Assembly: GCA_030847615.1 (NCBI GenBank)
Contig: JAUMIR010000004.1
Coordinates: 70,773,001 to 70,837,000 of the forward strand
Reading direction: 5' to 3'
Length of the DNA stretch: 64,000 nt
DNA from: Gambelia wislizenii
Lineage: Eukaryota > Chordata > Lepidosauria > Squamata > Crotaphytidae
The notes under the pieces are model-generated. The model was not told the origin of the DNA and did not search any database. It saw only the letters and a list, made by a program, of their open reading frames with translations. The position numbers and the translations under genes were made by a program. This document shows positions 10,210 to 21,016 of this stretch, piece after piece. How positions within the stretch are numbered: position 1 is the first letter of the stretch; each line of letters opens with the position of its first letter.

Positions 10210-12893
10210 TCATAGAATCATAGAATTGCAGAGTTGGAAGAGACCACGAGGGCCATCCAGTCCAACCCCCCTGCCACGCAGGAAATCTTGATTAAAGCAT
10301 CCCCGACAGATGGCCATCCAGCCTCTGTTTAAAGACCTCCAAGGAAGGAGACCCCACCACGCTCCGAGGGAGTGTGTTCCACTGCCGAACGGCTCTGACT
10401 GTCAAAAAGTTCCTCCTCATGTTGAGGTGGAATCTCTGTTCCTGGAGCTTGCACCCATTGCTCCGTGTTCCAGTCTCTGGAGCAGCAGAAAACAAGCCTG
10501 CTCCATCCTCAGTGTGACATCCCTTCAAATACTTAAACAGGGCTATCATATCGCCTCTTAACCGTCTTTTTTCCAGGCTAAACATACCCAGCTCCCTAAG
10601 TCTCTCCTCATAAGGCATCGTTTCCAGACCTTTCACCATTTTAGTTGCCCTTCTCTGGACACGCTCCAATTTGTCAATATCCTTTCTGAACTGTGGTGCC
10701 CAGAACTGGACACAGTATTCTAAGTGAGGTCTGAACAAGGCAGAATAGAGTGGCACTATTACTTCCCTTGATCTAGACACTATACTTCTATTGATACAGC
10801 CCAAAATCGCATTGGCCTTTTTAGCTGCCGCATCACACTGTTGGCTCATGTTCAACTTGTGGTCTACTAGGACTCCTAGATCCCTTTCGCACGTAGTCTC
10901 ATTCAGCCAGGTCTCTCCCATCCTATATTTATGCATTTCATTTTTCTGCCCTAAGTGCAGTACTTTACATTTCTCCGTATTGAATTTCATTTTGTTAGCT
11001 TTGGCCGAGCTCTCCAGTCTATCCAGGTCATCTTGAATTTTGATCCTGTCCTCTAGGGTATTAGCTACTCCTCCCAATTTGGTGTCATCTGCAAATTTGA
11101 TAAGTATGCCCCTAATTCCCTCATCCAAGTCATTGATAAAGATGTTGAATAGCACTGGGCCCAGGACAGAACCCTGTGGCACCCCACTGGTCACATCTTT
11201 CCAAGACGAAGAGGAGCCACTGCTGAGCACCCTTTGGGTTCGGCCGGTCAACCAATTACAAATCCATTGAACAGTTAACTTGTCTAGCCCACATTTTACA
11301 AGCTTGTTTGCAAGAATGTCATGGGGAACCTTGTCAAAGGCCTTACTGAAATCAAGGTATGCGATGTCCACAGCATTCCCTTCATCTACCAAGCTGGTAA
11401 CTTTATCAAAAAAAGAGATCAGATTAGTCTGGCATGACTTGTTTCTCTGAAACCCATGTTGACTTTTTGTGATTATGGCATTGCCTTCTAAATGTTCACA
11501 GACTCTTTGTTTAATGATCTGCTCTAGAATCTTCCCTGGTATTGATGTCAGACTAACTGGACGATAATTGTTGGGATCCTCTTTTTTCCCCTTTTTGAAG
11601 ATGGGAACAACGTTTGCCCTCCTCCAGTCTGCTGGGACTTCTCCTGTTCTCCAGGAGTTCTCAAAGATTATTGCCAATGGCTCTGAGATAATATTTGGCA
11701 GCTCTTTTAATACTCTTGGATGTAGTTCATCTGGTCCTGGAGATTTAAATTCATTTAGATTAAGAAGGTGTTCCTGTACTACCTCTTTACTTATTTTGAG
11801 CTGGATTTCCCCTATTGTGTCCTCTGTTCCATTATCCTCAGGTTGGTCCTCCTTTTCCTTTTCTGAAAACACTGAGGCAAAGAAGGTGTTGAGTAATTCT
11901 GCCTTTTCTCTGTCCCCTGTTAGCATTTTGCCATCTTCTCCTCGTAGTGGCCCTATCATTTCCTTCTTCCTCCTTTTGTTGCGGACATACCCCAAAAAAC
12001 CCTTTTTATTGTTCTTAACCTCCCTAGCAAGCCTGATCTCATTCTGCGCTTTAGCTTTTCTGACTTTACTCCTACACGTGTTCGCTATCTGTTTGAATTC
12101 TTCTTTGGTGATTTCCTCCCTTTTCCATTTCCTATACATGTTCTGTTTAAAACTTAGCTCCATTGAAAGTTCTTTAGTCATCCATCCTGGTTTCTTGAGA
12201 TACCTCCCATTTTTCTTCCTCAATGGTACTGTTTGAAATTGTGCCTTCAGTATCTCCCTTTTGAGAAAGTCCCATCCGTCTTGAGGTCTCTTCTCTTTTA
12301 GTATTCCTGACCATGGGATCACCCCCAGTATTTCCCTGAGTTTATTGAAATCAGCTCTCCTAAAGTCAAGAATGCGTGTCTGACTATGCCTGGCTTCTCC
12401 TTTCCATTGTATAACAAACTCCAGGAGAACATGATCACTCTCACCTAAGGATCCCACCACTTGCACCCCATTAACCAGGTCATCTCTGTTGGTTAGGATC
12501 AGATCTAAAATAGCTGACCCCCTTGTTGCCTCTTCCACGTTTTGGACCATGAAATTGTCTTCCAGGCATGTAAGGAATTTGCTAGACCTTGTAGTTTTGG
12601 CTGAGTTAGATTGCCAGCATATATCAGGATAGTTGAAGTCACCCATCACTACTACATCTCTCCTTTCTGCATGTGTGTTCATCTGTTCTAGAAAGGCAAC
12701 ATCCAATTCCTCCGTCTGATTTGGGGGTCTGTAGTAGAGTCCCACAATAACATCCCTGTTGTTTCCCTCCCCTTGTATTCTCTCTTCTGGTGGAAAGTGT
12801 ACAATGGTTTGTAGTGCCCTTTTGAGCAGAGGCTCATGCAGATTTCTAATGCCAACAGCAAAATTAGCAGCTGTTAAGGCTGGACAGGTTGAA
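10210..12893 (-). mobile_element. CR1 LINE, nearly intact ORF2, 5'-truncated
   Basis: The coding frame is open from before 12745 down to 10292, more than 817 codons, and the same frame continues upstream with CR1-like sequence to about 12890. The C-terminal half of the AP endonuclease (VVMGDFNYPDICW, SDHVLLEF) is followed by a reverse transcriptase with the SGVPQGSVLGP motif and the catalytic FADDT (about 11085-11098), then a CR1 C-terminal domain. The 3' end is short and finishes in repeated ATTCTATGATTCTATG, the CR1 hallmark. It lacks ORF1 and the endonuclease start, so it cannot move by itself. The intact frame suggests a fairly recent insertion. Confidence 0.93.
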
Positions 12894-12899
12894 AAACTT

Positions 12900-13020
12900 T
12901 ATGGAGGTACAGCACCAAAGTTTTTGACCATGTAGATCATGAAAAATTATGGATTGCTAAAAAAGAAATGGGAGTACCATGGCATTTGTTTGTCCTGTTG
13001 TGTAACCTGAACATGAGGTT
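12900..13020 (+). mobile_element. BovB-like RTE fragment, part 1
   Basis: The plus-strand peptide FDHVDHEKLWIAKKEMGVPW followed by LFVLLCNL matches the reverse transcriptase of BovB-type RTE LINEs, just ahead of the palm. It is cut by the element starting at 13021 and resumes at 13978. Confidence 0.7.
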
Positions 13021-13974
13021 ATATTGATATTTTCCGGCGTATAAGACGACTGGGCTCATAAGATGACCCCCCAATTTTAAAGTTAAAATATAGAGTTTGG
13101 GATATACTCACTGTATAAGACCACCCCTCCTTCTCTACCTCTCAGATCTCCTCCCCCCTGTCCAGCCAGCCACCCCTTCACCCTTCCCAAAGCCGTGATA
13201 GGGTGCCCGATTGCGGCTTCGGGAAGGGTGGGTGGTGGCTGGAAAGCCTACCTCCCACCAGCCAGCCAACTCAGAGGTTTGGCTGGCAAGGGTCTCCCCA
13301 GCCAGCCAGCCAGCCAAAGCTCCGTGTTTTGTCTTGGCTTTCATAACTTTGGCTGTAGATGATGGAATAGTCTGTGAAATTAAAGGACTGAGAACAGCTA
13401 AAGAAGTATGGGATACTTTGAAAAATCTCTGTGGTGGTCAGTCTTTGGAAAGTAAGGTTGCATTAATAATGAAGTTGGTTAATATGAAGCTATCAAATCC
13501 CAAATTTTTGAATGAGCACATTAATGATTTTAGAGCCACATTGACAGACTTGCAAACTCCTGGAGAGGAAATCCCAAAAGCTATGCAAATGGGAATCTTC
13601 CTGGCAAGTTTACCAAAATTCTACAATCCCATAATAAATACCTTGCAATTAAAGAATGATTTAACTCTACCAGAAGCTTTTATTCAGATAAGAGAATTTC
13701 ACCATAGACAAAACTTGATGCAAAATGATAGAGTCCAGAAATTCTAATTTTAAGCAATAGGCTAACTTGGCTGAAAAGAAACCTCATTTTAAACGGACTG
13801 CTTTTCTTCTCTCCTGAGCTAAATGGAGGGCAATTTAACACTTCAGTGGCAAGGTGGTCATTCTCACAGCAGGGGAAAGGATCTGCTGGGAAAACTGCCA
13901 GGTGTATAAGACGACCCCTGACTTTTGAGGAGATTTTCAAGGGTTAAAATGTAGTCTTATACGCGGGAACATAC
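13021..13974. mobile_element. TIR element carrying captured sequence
   Basis: The left end (TTTTCCGGCGTATAAGACGA) and the right end (GTCTTATACGCGGGAACATA) are inverted repeats. A subterminal TATAAGACGACCCC motif and an AAAATATAG/AAAATGTAG segment also recur in inverted order. It looks like a non-autonomous DNA transposon of a type common in vertebrates. The left half is GC-rich; the centre-right holds a copia-type gag fragment. It splits a BovB-like LINE. The target duplication is not clear and the superfamily is unassigned. Confidence 0.65.
13343..13900 (+). pseudogene. Ty1/copia-type retrotransposon gag fragment
   Basis: An open frame to 13747 contains segments typical of the copia-type gag (UBN2-like) domain: TAKEVWDTLKNLCGGQSLES, KLVNMKLSNPKFLNEHINDF, then FLASLPKFYNPIINTL and LTLPEAFIQI. 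Beyond the stop, another frame around 13840-13895 reads QWQGGHSHSRGKDLLGKL, which could be a decayed CCHC zinc knuckle. No protease, integrase or reverse transcriptase and no LTRs are seen. It lies wholly between the inverted ends of the surrounding TIR element, so it was either captured by it or inserted into it. Confidence 0.7.
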
Positions 13975-13977
13975 GGT

Positions 13978-14526
13978 ACATACTTGATTGTCCTGTTATG
14001 TAACCTCTGGCCACAAGGCTACTGTCATGACAGAATACAGAGAAACAGAATGGTTTTCAATTGGCAAGGAAGTCAGACAAGTTGCATTTTATCACTGTAC
14101 CTGTTCTAATTAAATGCAGAACACAACCTGTTGTAAGCAGGATTAGACTCCAGAAGGAGGTTTGAAAATAGGAGGAAGAAACCTCAATAACTTAAGATAG
14201 GTGGATGGCTATATTACTCTCAGAAAATGGCAAAGACCTGGAATGATGAGTGAAACAGGAAGAAAGTGCAAAAGGAGAGTTACAACTGAAGATTAAGAAA
14301 ACAAAAATGACTGCAGAAAATTTATATAATTTGTTGAGTGGGTAAAGATGACATTGCAGTTGTTAAAAAAAAATCTGTAACCTGGCTAAGTCATTATTCA
14401 GAATGGAGACTGAAGTCAAGAAATCGGAAGAAGACTAAGACATAGAAGGACAGCTATGAAGGAACATGGTAAGATCCTCAAATGCAAAGATACATTATTG
14501 AGTACCAAAGTCAGGCGCATCCATGC
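13978..14526 (+). mobile_element. BovB-like RTE fragment, part 2
   Basis: After the inserted TIR element the LINE resumes. Diverged peptides continue the RTE reverse transcriptase: a piece ending in QTSCILSLYLF (the GxxQGCILSP-like motif, mutated), then ELQLKIKKTKMTAENLYN and ILKCKDTLLSTKVRRIHA. Frameshifts are frequent. A SINE abuts it on the right. The segment TTGTCCTGTTxTGTAACCT occurs both before and after the inserted element, suggesting a small duplication. Confidence 0.7.
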
Positions 14527-14790
14527 CATTGTTGTGAGCCTTCAAGTCATTTCCATCTTATGGAGACTTTTAAGGCAAACCTATCATGGGATTTTCTTGG
14601 CAAAAATTGTTCAGAGGGGCTTTGCCTTTGTCTTCCCCTGAGGCTGAAAGAATGACTTGCCCAAGGTCAGCCAGTGGCTTTCTAGAACTGAGTGGGGATT
14701 CAAACCCTGGTCTCTTAAGTCATAGTCCAATACTCAGACCACTATTCCACACTGACTCTCCATCCATGCTATACTAGTTCCCATTTTCGT
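14527..14790 (-). repeat. tRNA-derived SINE
   Basis: On the minus strand there is a tRNA-like head with GGGTTTGAATCCCC (box B), the body GACCTTGGGCAAGTC and a BovB-like tail (CCATAAGATGGAAATGACTT). Related copies are at 25045 and 45885. Confidence 0.75.
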
Positions 14791-14873
14791 GAATGGATGT
14801 AAAAGCTGCACAGTGAATAAAGCTGACAAATGAATCGACTCATTTGAAATGTGGGGTGGAAGAGAGTTCTGTA

Positions 14874-15268
14874 TCATAGAATCATAGAGTTGGAAGAGAC
14901 CTCAAGGGTCATCCAGTCCAACCCCCTGCCATGCAGGAACACATAATCAAATCATTCACGACAGATGGCCATCCAGCCTCTGTTTAAAAACTTCCAAAGA
15001 AGGAGACTCTACCACACTATGAAGCAGTGTATTCCACTTCTGAACAACTCTTACTGTCAGGAAGTTCTTCCTAATGTTTATGTGGAATCTCTTTTCCTGG
15101 AGTTTGAACCCATTGCTCCGTGTCCTAATCTCTGGAGCAGCAGAAAACAAGCTTGCTTCATCCTCAGTATGGCATCCCTTCAAATATTTAAACATGGCTA
15201 TCATGTCACCTCTCAACCTTCTCTTCTCCAGACTAAACATGCCCAGCACCCTAAGCTGCTCAGTAGAT
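14874..15268 (-). mobile_element. CR1 3'-end fragment
   Basis: It begins with the reversed CR1 terminus (ATCATAGAATCATAGAG) and covers the last about 115 residues of ORF2 (for example LEKRRLRGDMIAMFKYLKGC). It is inserted in the BovB-like LINE, which resumes immediately to the right. Confidence 0.9.
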
Positions 15269-15269
15269 A

Positions 15270-15530
15270 TTATAGATTGCCAGAAAAACAAATAATGTGT
15301 CCTAGAGCAAGTCAAGCCTGACTTTTCACTAGAAGCCAAAATCTCTATACAGTACTTTGGGCGTATCATGAGACATCATGATTCGCTGGAAAAAATACTA
15401 ATACTTGATGAATTACAAAGCAGTAGGTAAAGAGAAAGACCACATTGCAGATAGACTGACTCAATCTAGGAAGCCACAATCCTGACTTAGCAAGACTTAA
15501 GCAGGGCTGTCCTGTGGAAGGTGTGAGTCT
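15270..15530 (+). mobile_element. BovB-like RTE fragment, C-terminal part
   Basis: The peptides SLEAKISIQYFGRIMRHHDS and LEKILILDEL (frames corrected) match the C-terminal RTE/BovB region with its FGHxMRRxDSLEK signature. The final tail of the same element probably lies at 16145-16197 (CATAGGGTCAAAGCCAACTT), beyond an insertion. Confidence 0.75.
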
Positions 15531-16144
15531 AAAATTATAAATTTATTAAAGATTCCAGGGATCTAGCCCCTTTTTTAAAAAATAAAAAATATCTTCTTTA
15601 AAAAGAAAACTTTCTTTCAAAGTAAGCAGAGTAAAGGCATCGGATGCAGACACAGCTCAATTAACATTTAAATGTGTGGTCTGATCACCCAGTCAATTAG
15701 ACTCATTAAACAACAAAGACATCAGTTTAAAAATGCATATCAAAATTTTACTAAAGGTATATCAATCTTAATCTGCATATTAAAACAAATCTAAAAGGTC
15801 CTTAACTAACTAAGATTATTACGTTAGGATAGTAACTCACCCAGCCTTAAGAGATGAGGGCTGCATGGTGAAGGGTGAAAAGTAAAAGCAAAACTAAAAG
15901 AAAGATGGCTACAGCCACATGGAGACAAACTTAAAAGGGAACTTAAACAAAGTGTAATAAAGTATTTAAATTAGGAGGTCATGTGATGAATGACCCATTG
16001 CTCCAGTTGGCTGAAATTGCCTAGGAAAAGAAGAAGGGGGAGTGGAAAAACTCATGCCTGCAGGGAAACTTCTAAACTGAACTTAACAATTAACTTGTTA
16101 TTGCATTATAATAATAATTTCCCCACATTCTACATGCCCCTAGG
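15531..16144. mobile_element. Unclassified ~610-bp insertion (solo-LTR-like)
   Basis: This block interrupts the 3' end of the BovB-like LINE. It has no coding sequence, starts near TGAGTCTAAAATT and ends near CATTCTACA. On the minus strand an AATAAA lies close to the end, as in a solo LTR. I find no clear target duplication, so the nature is open. Confidence 0.3.
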
Positions 16145-16636
16145 AGGGCTCCCATTCATAGGGTCAAAGCCAACTTGACAGAACATAACAACAAAGTGGC
16201 AAGCACATGGGTATTGCTAGCTCAGCAGCAATAGTAGTTTAAATCCTTATAGCACAGTGAGCTCTAAACAGAGGTGACTTTTGCTACTTGCTCTTCCATT
16301 ACCAACCAGTGCTATCAATTTATTTTATATGAGAGCCACTTTGAGGAGGTAATGAGGATGGTAGTGCACCCTGTTACTGGGTTCTGCCAGTCATTTCCTT
16401 TAGTGCTGTAACTTCTTGATTGGCAGTATATACTTCTCAGGAAGTTGGATTGCAATGCCTTCCCTGGTTGCAGGCAAGAAAGCATTTCAAAAGTGTCCTT
16501 TGTATCCCAGCTGCAACCTCATGTGGCTTGTGAAAAATGTTCCCGCCAGAGGGAATTTGTGGAAGAAGGTACTAGTCACTATGATTTAGAGATGACCTGT
16601 TCAACATGCAGTGGGAAGAAGGCAAGGAAGGTACAT
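16145..16636. other. BovB tail, then unassigned sequence
   Basis: The first 50 bp are the probable BovB 3' tail. The rest is unassigned. It holds an open frame (16445-16690) with two CxxC pairs (CEKCSRQ and CSTCSGKK), preceded by GGTTGCAG and followed by GAAGGTACTAG. In the phase needed by the LEM-like gene it hits a stop, so I do not assign it to that gene. Confidence 0.3.
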
Positions 16637-16663
16637 CCAATAAGCAGGAAGAGAAGAGATACT

Positions 16664-17172
16664 CTCTCTCTGGCTTTTCTTTGCAAATGAAGATTCATGA
16701 AGGACTCATCCCGCGCTTTCTGCAAGCACACTGATGACTAAAAAGGCCAATCCGAGATAAACAAGTCCGGTTGCAGAAAGCACAGCAGAAGGTCTCCTTG
16801 GGTGATGTTTCCAGGTTGTGATTCTTTCTGCGTTGTCATTTCTCTTCAAGACTTGTTTGGCATGAGTTCTCAAATAAGGCTGCAGCATTGTAGATAGTGC
16901 GTCTCCATGCCTCCCGATAGGAGGCCAGGGTGGACCATTGTTGGTGATCAATTTGGCCGAGCCTGAGATGTTGTTTCAGGGAGTCCTTGTATCGCTTTTT
17001 CGGAGCATCCCTCTTACGCTGATGAGTTCACTGTAGAGTACTATTTTTGGGAGGCGATGGTCCTCCATCCTAGAAACGTGCCCTGCCCAGCGCAGCTGTG
17101 TTCTCAATATCATGGCCTCTATGCTGGTGATCCCTGCTTGCTCAAGGACAGCAACATTTGTCACATAGTCAA
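16664..17172 (-). mobile_element. Non-LTR retrotransposon 3' end with perfect 27-bp TSD
   Basis: This minus-strand element encodes the C-terminus of a LINE ORF2: VTNVAVLEQAGITSIEAMIL and LRWAGHVSRMEDHRLPK. Near the end is a cysteine/histidine motif, FCCAFCNRTCLSRIGLFSHQ, seen after frame correction. A very short 3' end follows, finishing in AGAGAGAG. Direct repeats of 27 bp at 16637-16663 and 17173-17199 are identical and begin CCAATAAGCAGGAAG. That marks a 5'-truncated insertion by target-primed reverse transcription. The clade is not resolved; copies of the family are at 31515, 47386 and 50399. Confidence 0.85.
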
Positions 17173-17357
17173 CCAATAAGCAGGAAGAGAAGAGATACTA
17201 CTCTTTTTAGGTTTATCTAACAAAATGCAAGCTTTTATTGTTGTTTTTACTATTGCTTTTTAATTGACTTATTGTATATCATGGACCAGTAAATCCAAAG
17301 ATCTTTGAATAGGTAAAAGGTTGCCACAGTTAGCATCACAGCTTCTCTGTAAATTGT

Positions 17358-17513
17358 GAAGTCGAAGGCTTTCAGAGCCGGCATCCATAGATTTTCCTTG
17401 GTTTTTTTTTTCGGGCTGTGGGGCCGTGTTCTGGAAGAGTTTACTTCTGACATTTTGCCTGTGTCTGTGGCTGACATCTTTAGAGAATGGTTGGGTAGGA
17501 GTGTGTGTTCTGT
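17358..17513 (-). mobile_element. Penelope-like tail fragment
   Basis: The minus-strand signature GTCGAAGGCTTTCAGAGCC to GGTTGGGTAGGAGTGTGTG matches the other Penelope tails. It directly abuts the L2 element on the right. Confidence 0.75.
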
Positions 17514-19745
17514 CATTATGTTATGAAAGAATCTATAGATGAGGTGTCCAGCAACTCCATTGATGAAATTTTATTGGATCAGCTTCAGTCTGTGAGTACC
17601 GATGACGTGGACAATCTCCTTCGTAGAGTGAGGAAGACGACCTGTCCCCTCGATCCCTGTCCATCTTGGCTGGCCACCCAAGGGGGTGACACATTGAGAG
17701 TATTCCTTAGGGATATTATCAATGTGTCCTTCAGGGAGGGGTCCATTCCATCCTGTCTGAAGGAAGTGGCCGTTAAGCCGCTCCTGAAAAAGCCTTCCCT
17801 GGACCCCTTGGACAGGAACAACTATAGTCATCCCTTCACATTCATGAGGGTTAGGTTCCACAGACCCCCACGAATGTGATAATTCTGCGAATAAAGACTG
17901 CCCTCCCCCTACCTCCCAAAGCGACCACGGGGCTTCCGGAGGCCCCATAGTCGCTTCCCCCCTCCCTCCCCAGGCAACCACGAGGCCTACAGAGGCCCTC
18001 TGTAGGTCCCATGCTCGCCTCCCCCCACCTCCCCACTCCCTCTCCAGGCGACCACAGGGCCTCTGGAGGGCCTCCAGAGGCCCCGTAGTCGCTTCCCCCG
18101 CCTCCCCACTCCCTCCTGAAAGTGGCAACGGGGCCTCAGAGGCTCCATCGCCACTTTCCTTGGCCTCCCCTCACCGGCAAACTGCGAATATGTGGAACCG
18201 TGAGTGTGGAGGCCGCCAATGTTGAGGGAGGACTGTATAGGCCAGTCTCCTTGCTGCCTTTTTAAAGCAAGGTGATCGAGAGGGCGGTCGCTTCCCAACT
18301 CCAAGATGTCTTAGATAAAACCGATTATCTAGATCCATTTCAAACTGGCTTTAGGACAGGATATGGAGTTGAGACTGCCATGGTTGCTCTGGCCGACGAC
18401 CTCCGCTTGGGTATCGACAGGGGTAGTGTGACCCTGTTGGTGCTCTTGGACCTCTCAGCGGCCTTCGATACAATAGATCATTCCATCCTCTTGGATCACC
18501 TGAGGGGGTTAGGAATTGGAGGCCCTGCCTTGCATTGGTTCCGCTCCTTCCTCTCAGGCAGATCCCAGAGGGCGAGGCTCGGGGACAGTTGCTCTACTAG
18601 AATAGAGTTTAACTGTGGCATCCCTCAGGGCACCATTCTGTCCCCGATGCTATTTAACATCTATATGAAGCCGCTGGGAGAGGTCATTCGGAGACATGGA
18701 GTACGGTGTCATCAGTATGCTGATGACACCCAGATACATTTCTCCATGTCTTGATCGTCAGCTTCGACTTCAGATGGCGTCTCTCCTCTCAATGATTGTT
18801 TTAAAGCAGTAATGGACTGGATGAGGAAAAACAAATTGAGACTGAATCCAGACAAAATGGAGGTACTTACAGTTACAGGCCCAAAACCAGGTCTGGGAAT
18901 ACAACTTTCAATCCTAGATGGAACTACACTCTCCTCCAAGGACTGTGTTCGCAGTCTGGTGGTGCTCCTGGACCCGTCGCTCCTGATGTCTAATCAGGTA
19001 AATGTGACGGTCAGGAGTGCCTGTTATCAACTTCGGCTGATACGCCAGCTGCGCCCTTTTCCGGAAACCAGGGACCTTGAAACTGTGGTACATGCGCTGG
19101 TAACCTCCCATCTCGATTTCGGTAATGCACTCTACAGGGGGCTACCCTTGTGTTTGACTCGGAAACTTCAACTAGTTCAGAACATGGCAGCCAAGCTGAT
19201 TTCTGGTATTTCCAGAAGAGAGCACATAACACCTGTGCTAAAAGCTCTCCACTAGCTGCCTATTAGTTTCCGGGCTCAGTACAAGGTGTTGGTTATGACT
19301 TTTAAAGCCCTACATGGCTTGGGTCCAACTTATCTCTGGCACTGCCCCCTCCTGTACGACCCTCCCTGCGCACTTCAGTCCTCTGGGAGGAATCTGTTAC
19401 AACCAATGAAAACAAGGCTGTTGGTGATCTTCCAGAGGGCCTTCTCTGCTGCCGCTCCCAGATTATGGAATGGCCTGCCAGACAAGATCCGTCTTATTAC
19501 CACCTTAGACAGCTTTTAAAAAGCTGTCAAGATGGATCTTTTCCAGCAGGCCTTTCCTGAATAACTATCCCAGACCGAAGACTTGGCTGTCCTTTCCCTT
19601 TGAGCTGCCATTGGATTTTTTTTTAATCTTTTCTAATTTAATATTGTTTTAAGGGGTGGGCGGGCTAGGGTATGGAGTTTTTATATTGTAAGCCGCCCCA
19701 ATTGTGTTGCAGAGGGGCGGGATAGAAATTAATAATAATAATAAT
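17514..19745 (+). mobile_element. L2 LINE, reverse transcriptase and 3' end, broken
   Basis: Coding pieces follow L2 order. First is VSTDDVDNLL to KPLLKKPSLDPLDRNNY (to about 17825), then after an inserted MITE ERAVASQLQDVL to QYADDTQIHF (18272-18754). The RT motifs LDLSAAFDTIDH, GIPQGTILSPMLFNIYM and YADDT are intact. The C-terminal parts are at 18812-19255 and 19286-19519. It ends with a typical L2 3' end (AAGCCGCCCCAATTGTG, GGCGGGATAGAAATT) and an (AAT)n tail. In-frame stops at 18752, 19253 and later make it inactive. Confidence 0.9.
17827..18235. mobile_element. TA-flanked MITE inside L2 (Tigger/pogo-like)
   Basis: The insertion splits the L2 codons right after DRNNY. Left terminus GTCATCCCTTCACATTC and right terminus GTTGAGGGAGGACTG are inverted repeats, each next to TA. 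The GC-rich centre contains repeated CCTCCAGAGGCCCC-like blocks. A second copy is at 41496-41891. Open frames here are compositional. Confidence 0.8.
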
Positions 19746-20957
19746 TATTATTATTATCCTGTGTAATTTACAGAGGAGTTTTCTTTAAATTATTAGTAAA
19801 CTGGAAGGGAACGAGCTACTTCAGCTCCACTACTGATCCCAAAATGCACGGTTGAGCAGTACTTCCACTACCTATTGAATTCTTTATTCACATTTGACTC
19901 CTAAGATTTTAAAAGAAGAGAAATCATCACTGTGGTTGAGACTTCTGCCTTAAGATTTAAGGCTCAGTTACATTATGTTTCCATTATCTGTCTCAGACCT
20001 ACTTCTTAAAAGACTATAGTAATCTTCTAGGAGCTGAACCAAGTGGTTGAGGCATAGTTTATAGGGTAACTTGAGAACTGTAAGATCAAAACACTTTTTT
20101 CTTTTTGAAGCAGGTGTGTAGCATTAGTTGTAATGTATACCGATCATAATTCCTTGCCCAATAAAAAAAGAACACAAAAGTATTGTAGTAATGTTGATTC
20201 TTAAGCTATTAGCTTCCAGGAATAGTTTTAAAAGCTTGAATTCTGTTTTATTGGGCTCCAAAGAAGATCAGAAATCAGGCATAGCTGTGTTTATCACCTT
20301 AGAAAGCAATTCTGATCTCTTTATCTCATATGTAGTTCATATTATAGCGGTGAGTTTCAGTGAACTGCTTAAGACCAGATAAAGATGTCATGCAGGCAAC
20401 TTACATGCCTTTGTCTGCAAAGATATCTAGAAACAAGCAGTTTGGGAAAAATGGGGTGCCTATAGTTGGAACAATACATTTAGAAAACAAGATACTTTTT
20501 GGAAGCTATATCTGATTTAACACATCAAAGGGCAGCCACTTCTGAAAGGAATCCTAAGGGCTATACCTTCTCAAATCTGTATAGATCTTAGGGCAAGTCA
20601 TGTTCAGACATTCCAAGATGAACTAACACATTTGCAATTATCTCATGGGAAATTATAATGAATGATAAACTATTTGTAATTTTTTGGAAGCTTTATGTCA
20701 GAGACCATTAGGAATGAGAGAAGGATATGACATCCTTAGCTATCTTCAGGGAATTATTTAGACTGATAAAAGAACAAAAGCAGTATACTCCTAAAGCATA
20801 CTACCTAAAATAGTACATTAGTGTCCCTATTTGAGAAGTTTGTCAAGCCCCCAAAAGGAGGCGGTTGCTTTACTTTACATGAAAAAGAATTGTAACAATA
20901 TATAGGTAGGATGCTTATCCAAGTTCACCTATTTATAAACCTCCTTTCCTTTTGCAG
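19746..20957. other. Intron, nothing recognised
   Basis: No repeat that I can name and no extra exon. The end is a good pyrimidine tract and TTTTGCAG acceptor for the exon at 20958. Confidence 0.4.
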
Positions 20958-21016
20958 ATAAATGATACTCCACACATAGATTATGGCTACCCTGATGCTA
21001 ACAGTGTAGGAGTAAG
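20958..21016 (+). CDS. LEMD1: Internal exon of LEM-domain-protein-like gene
   Basis: A 59-bp exon encodes INDTPHIDYGYPDANSVGV plus two bases. The acceptor is a strong CCTTTTGCAG and the donor is AAG followed by GTAAAC. It enters in phase 0 and leaves with two bases. The last exon supplies the single base needed, restoring frame exactly. The peptide is acidic and rich in turns. The gene identity is inferred from the last exon. Confidence 0.6.

Noticed and set aside
11568..12236. 222-codon plus-strand frame rich in S, L and F
   Set aside because: It is antisense to the CR1 reverse transcriptase frame.
10292..12745. 817-codon open frame as a host gene
   Set aside because: The protein is a LINE endonuclease/reverse transcriptase with CR1 3' end, not a cellular gene.
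15531..16144. A certain solo LTR
   Set aside because: TG...CA ends and a late AATAAA are suggestive, but no target duplication or related copy was found, so it is listed only as unclassified.
17571..18128. 185-codon minus-strand frame over the MITE
   Set aside because: It reads the GC-rich MITE centre and the antisense of L2 coding sequence.
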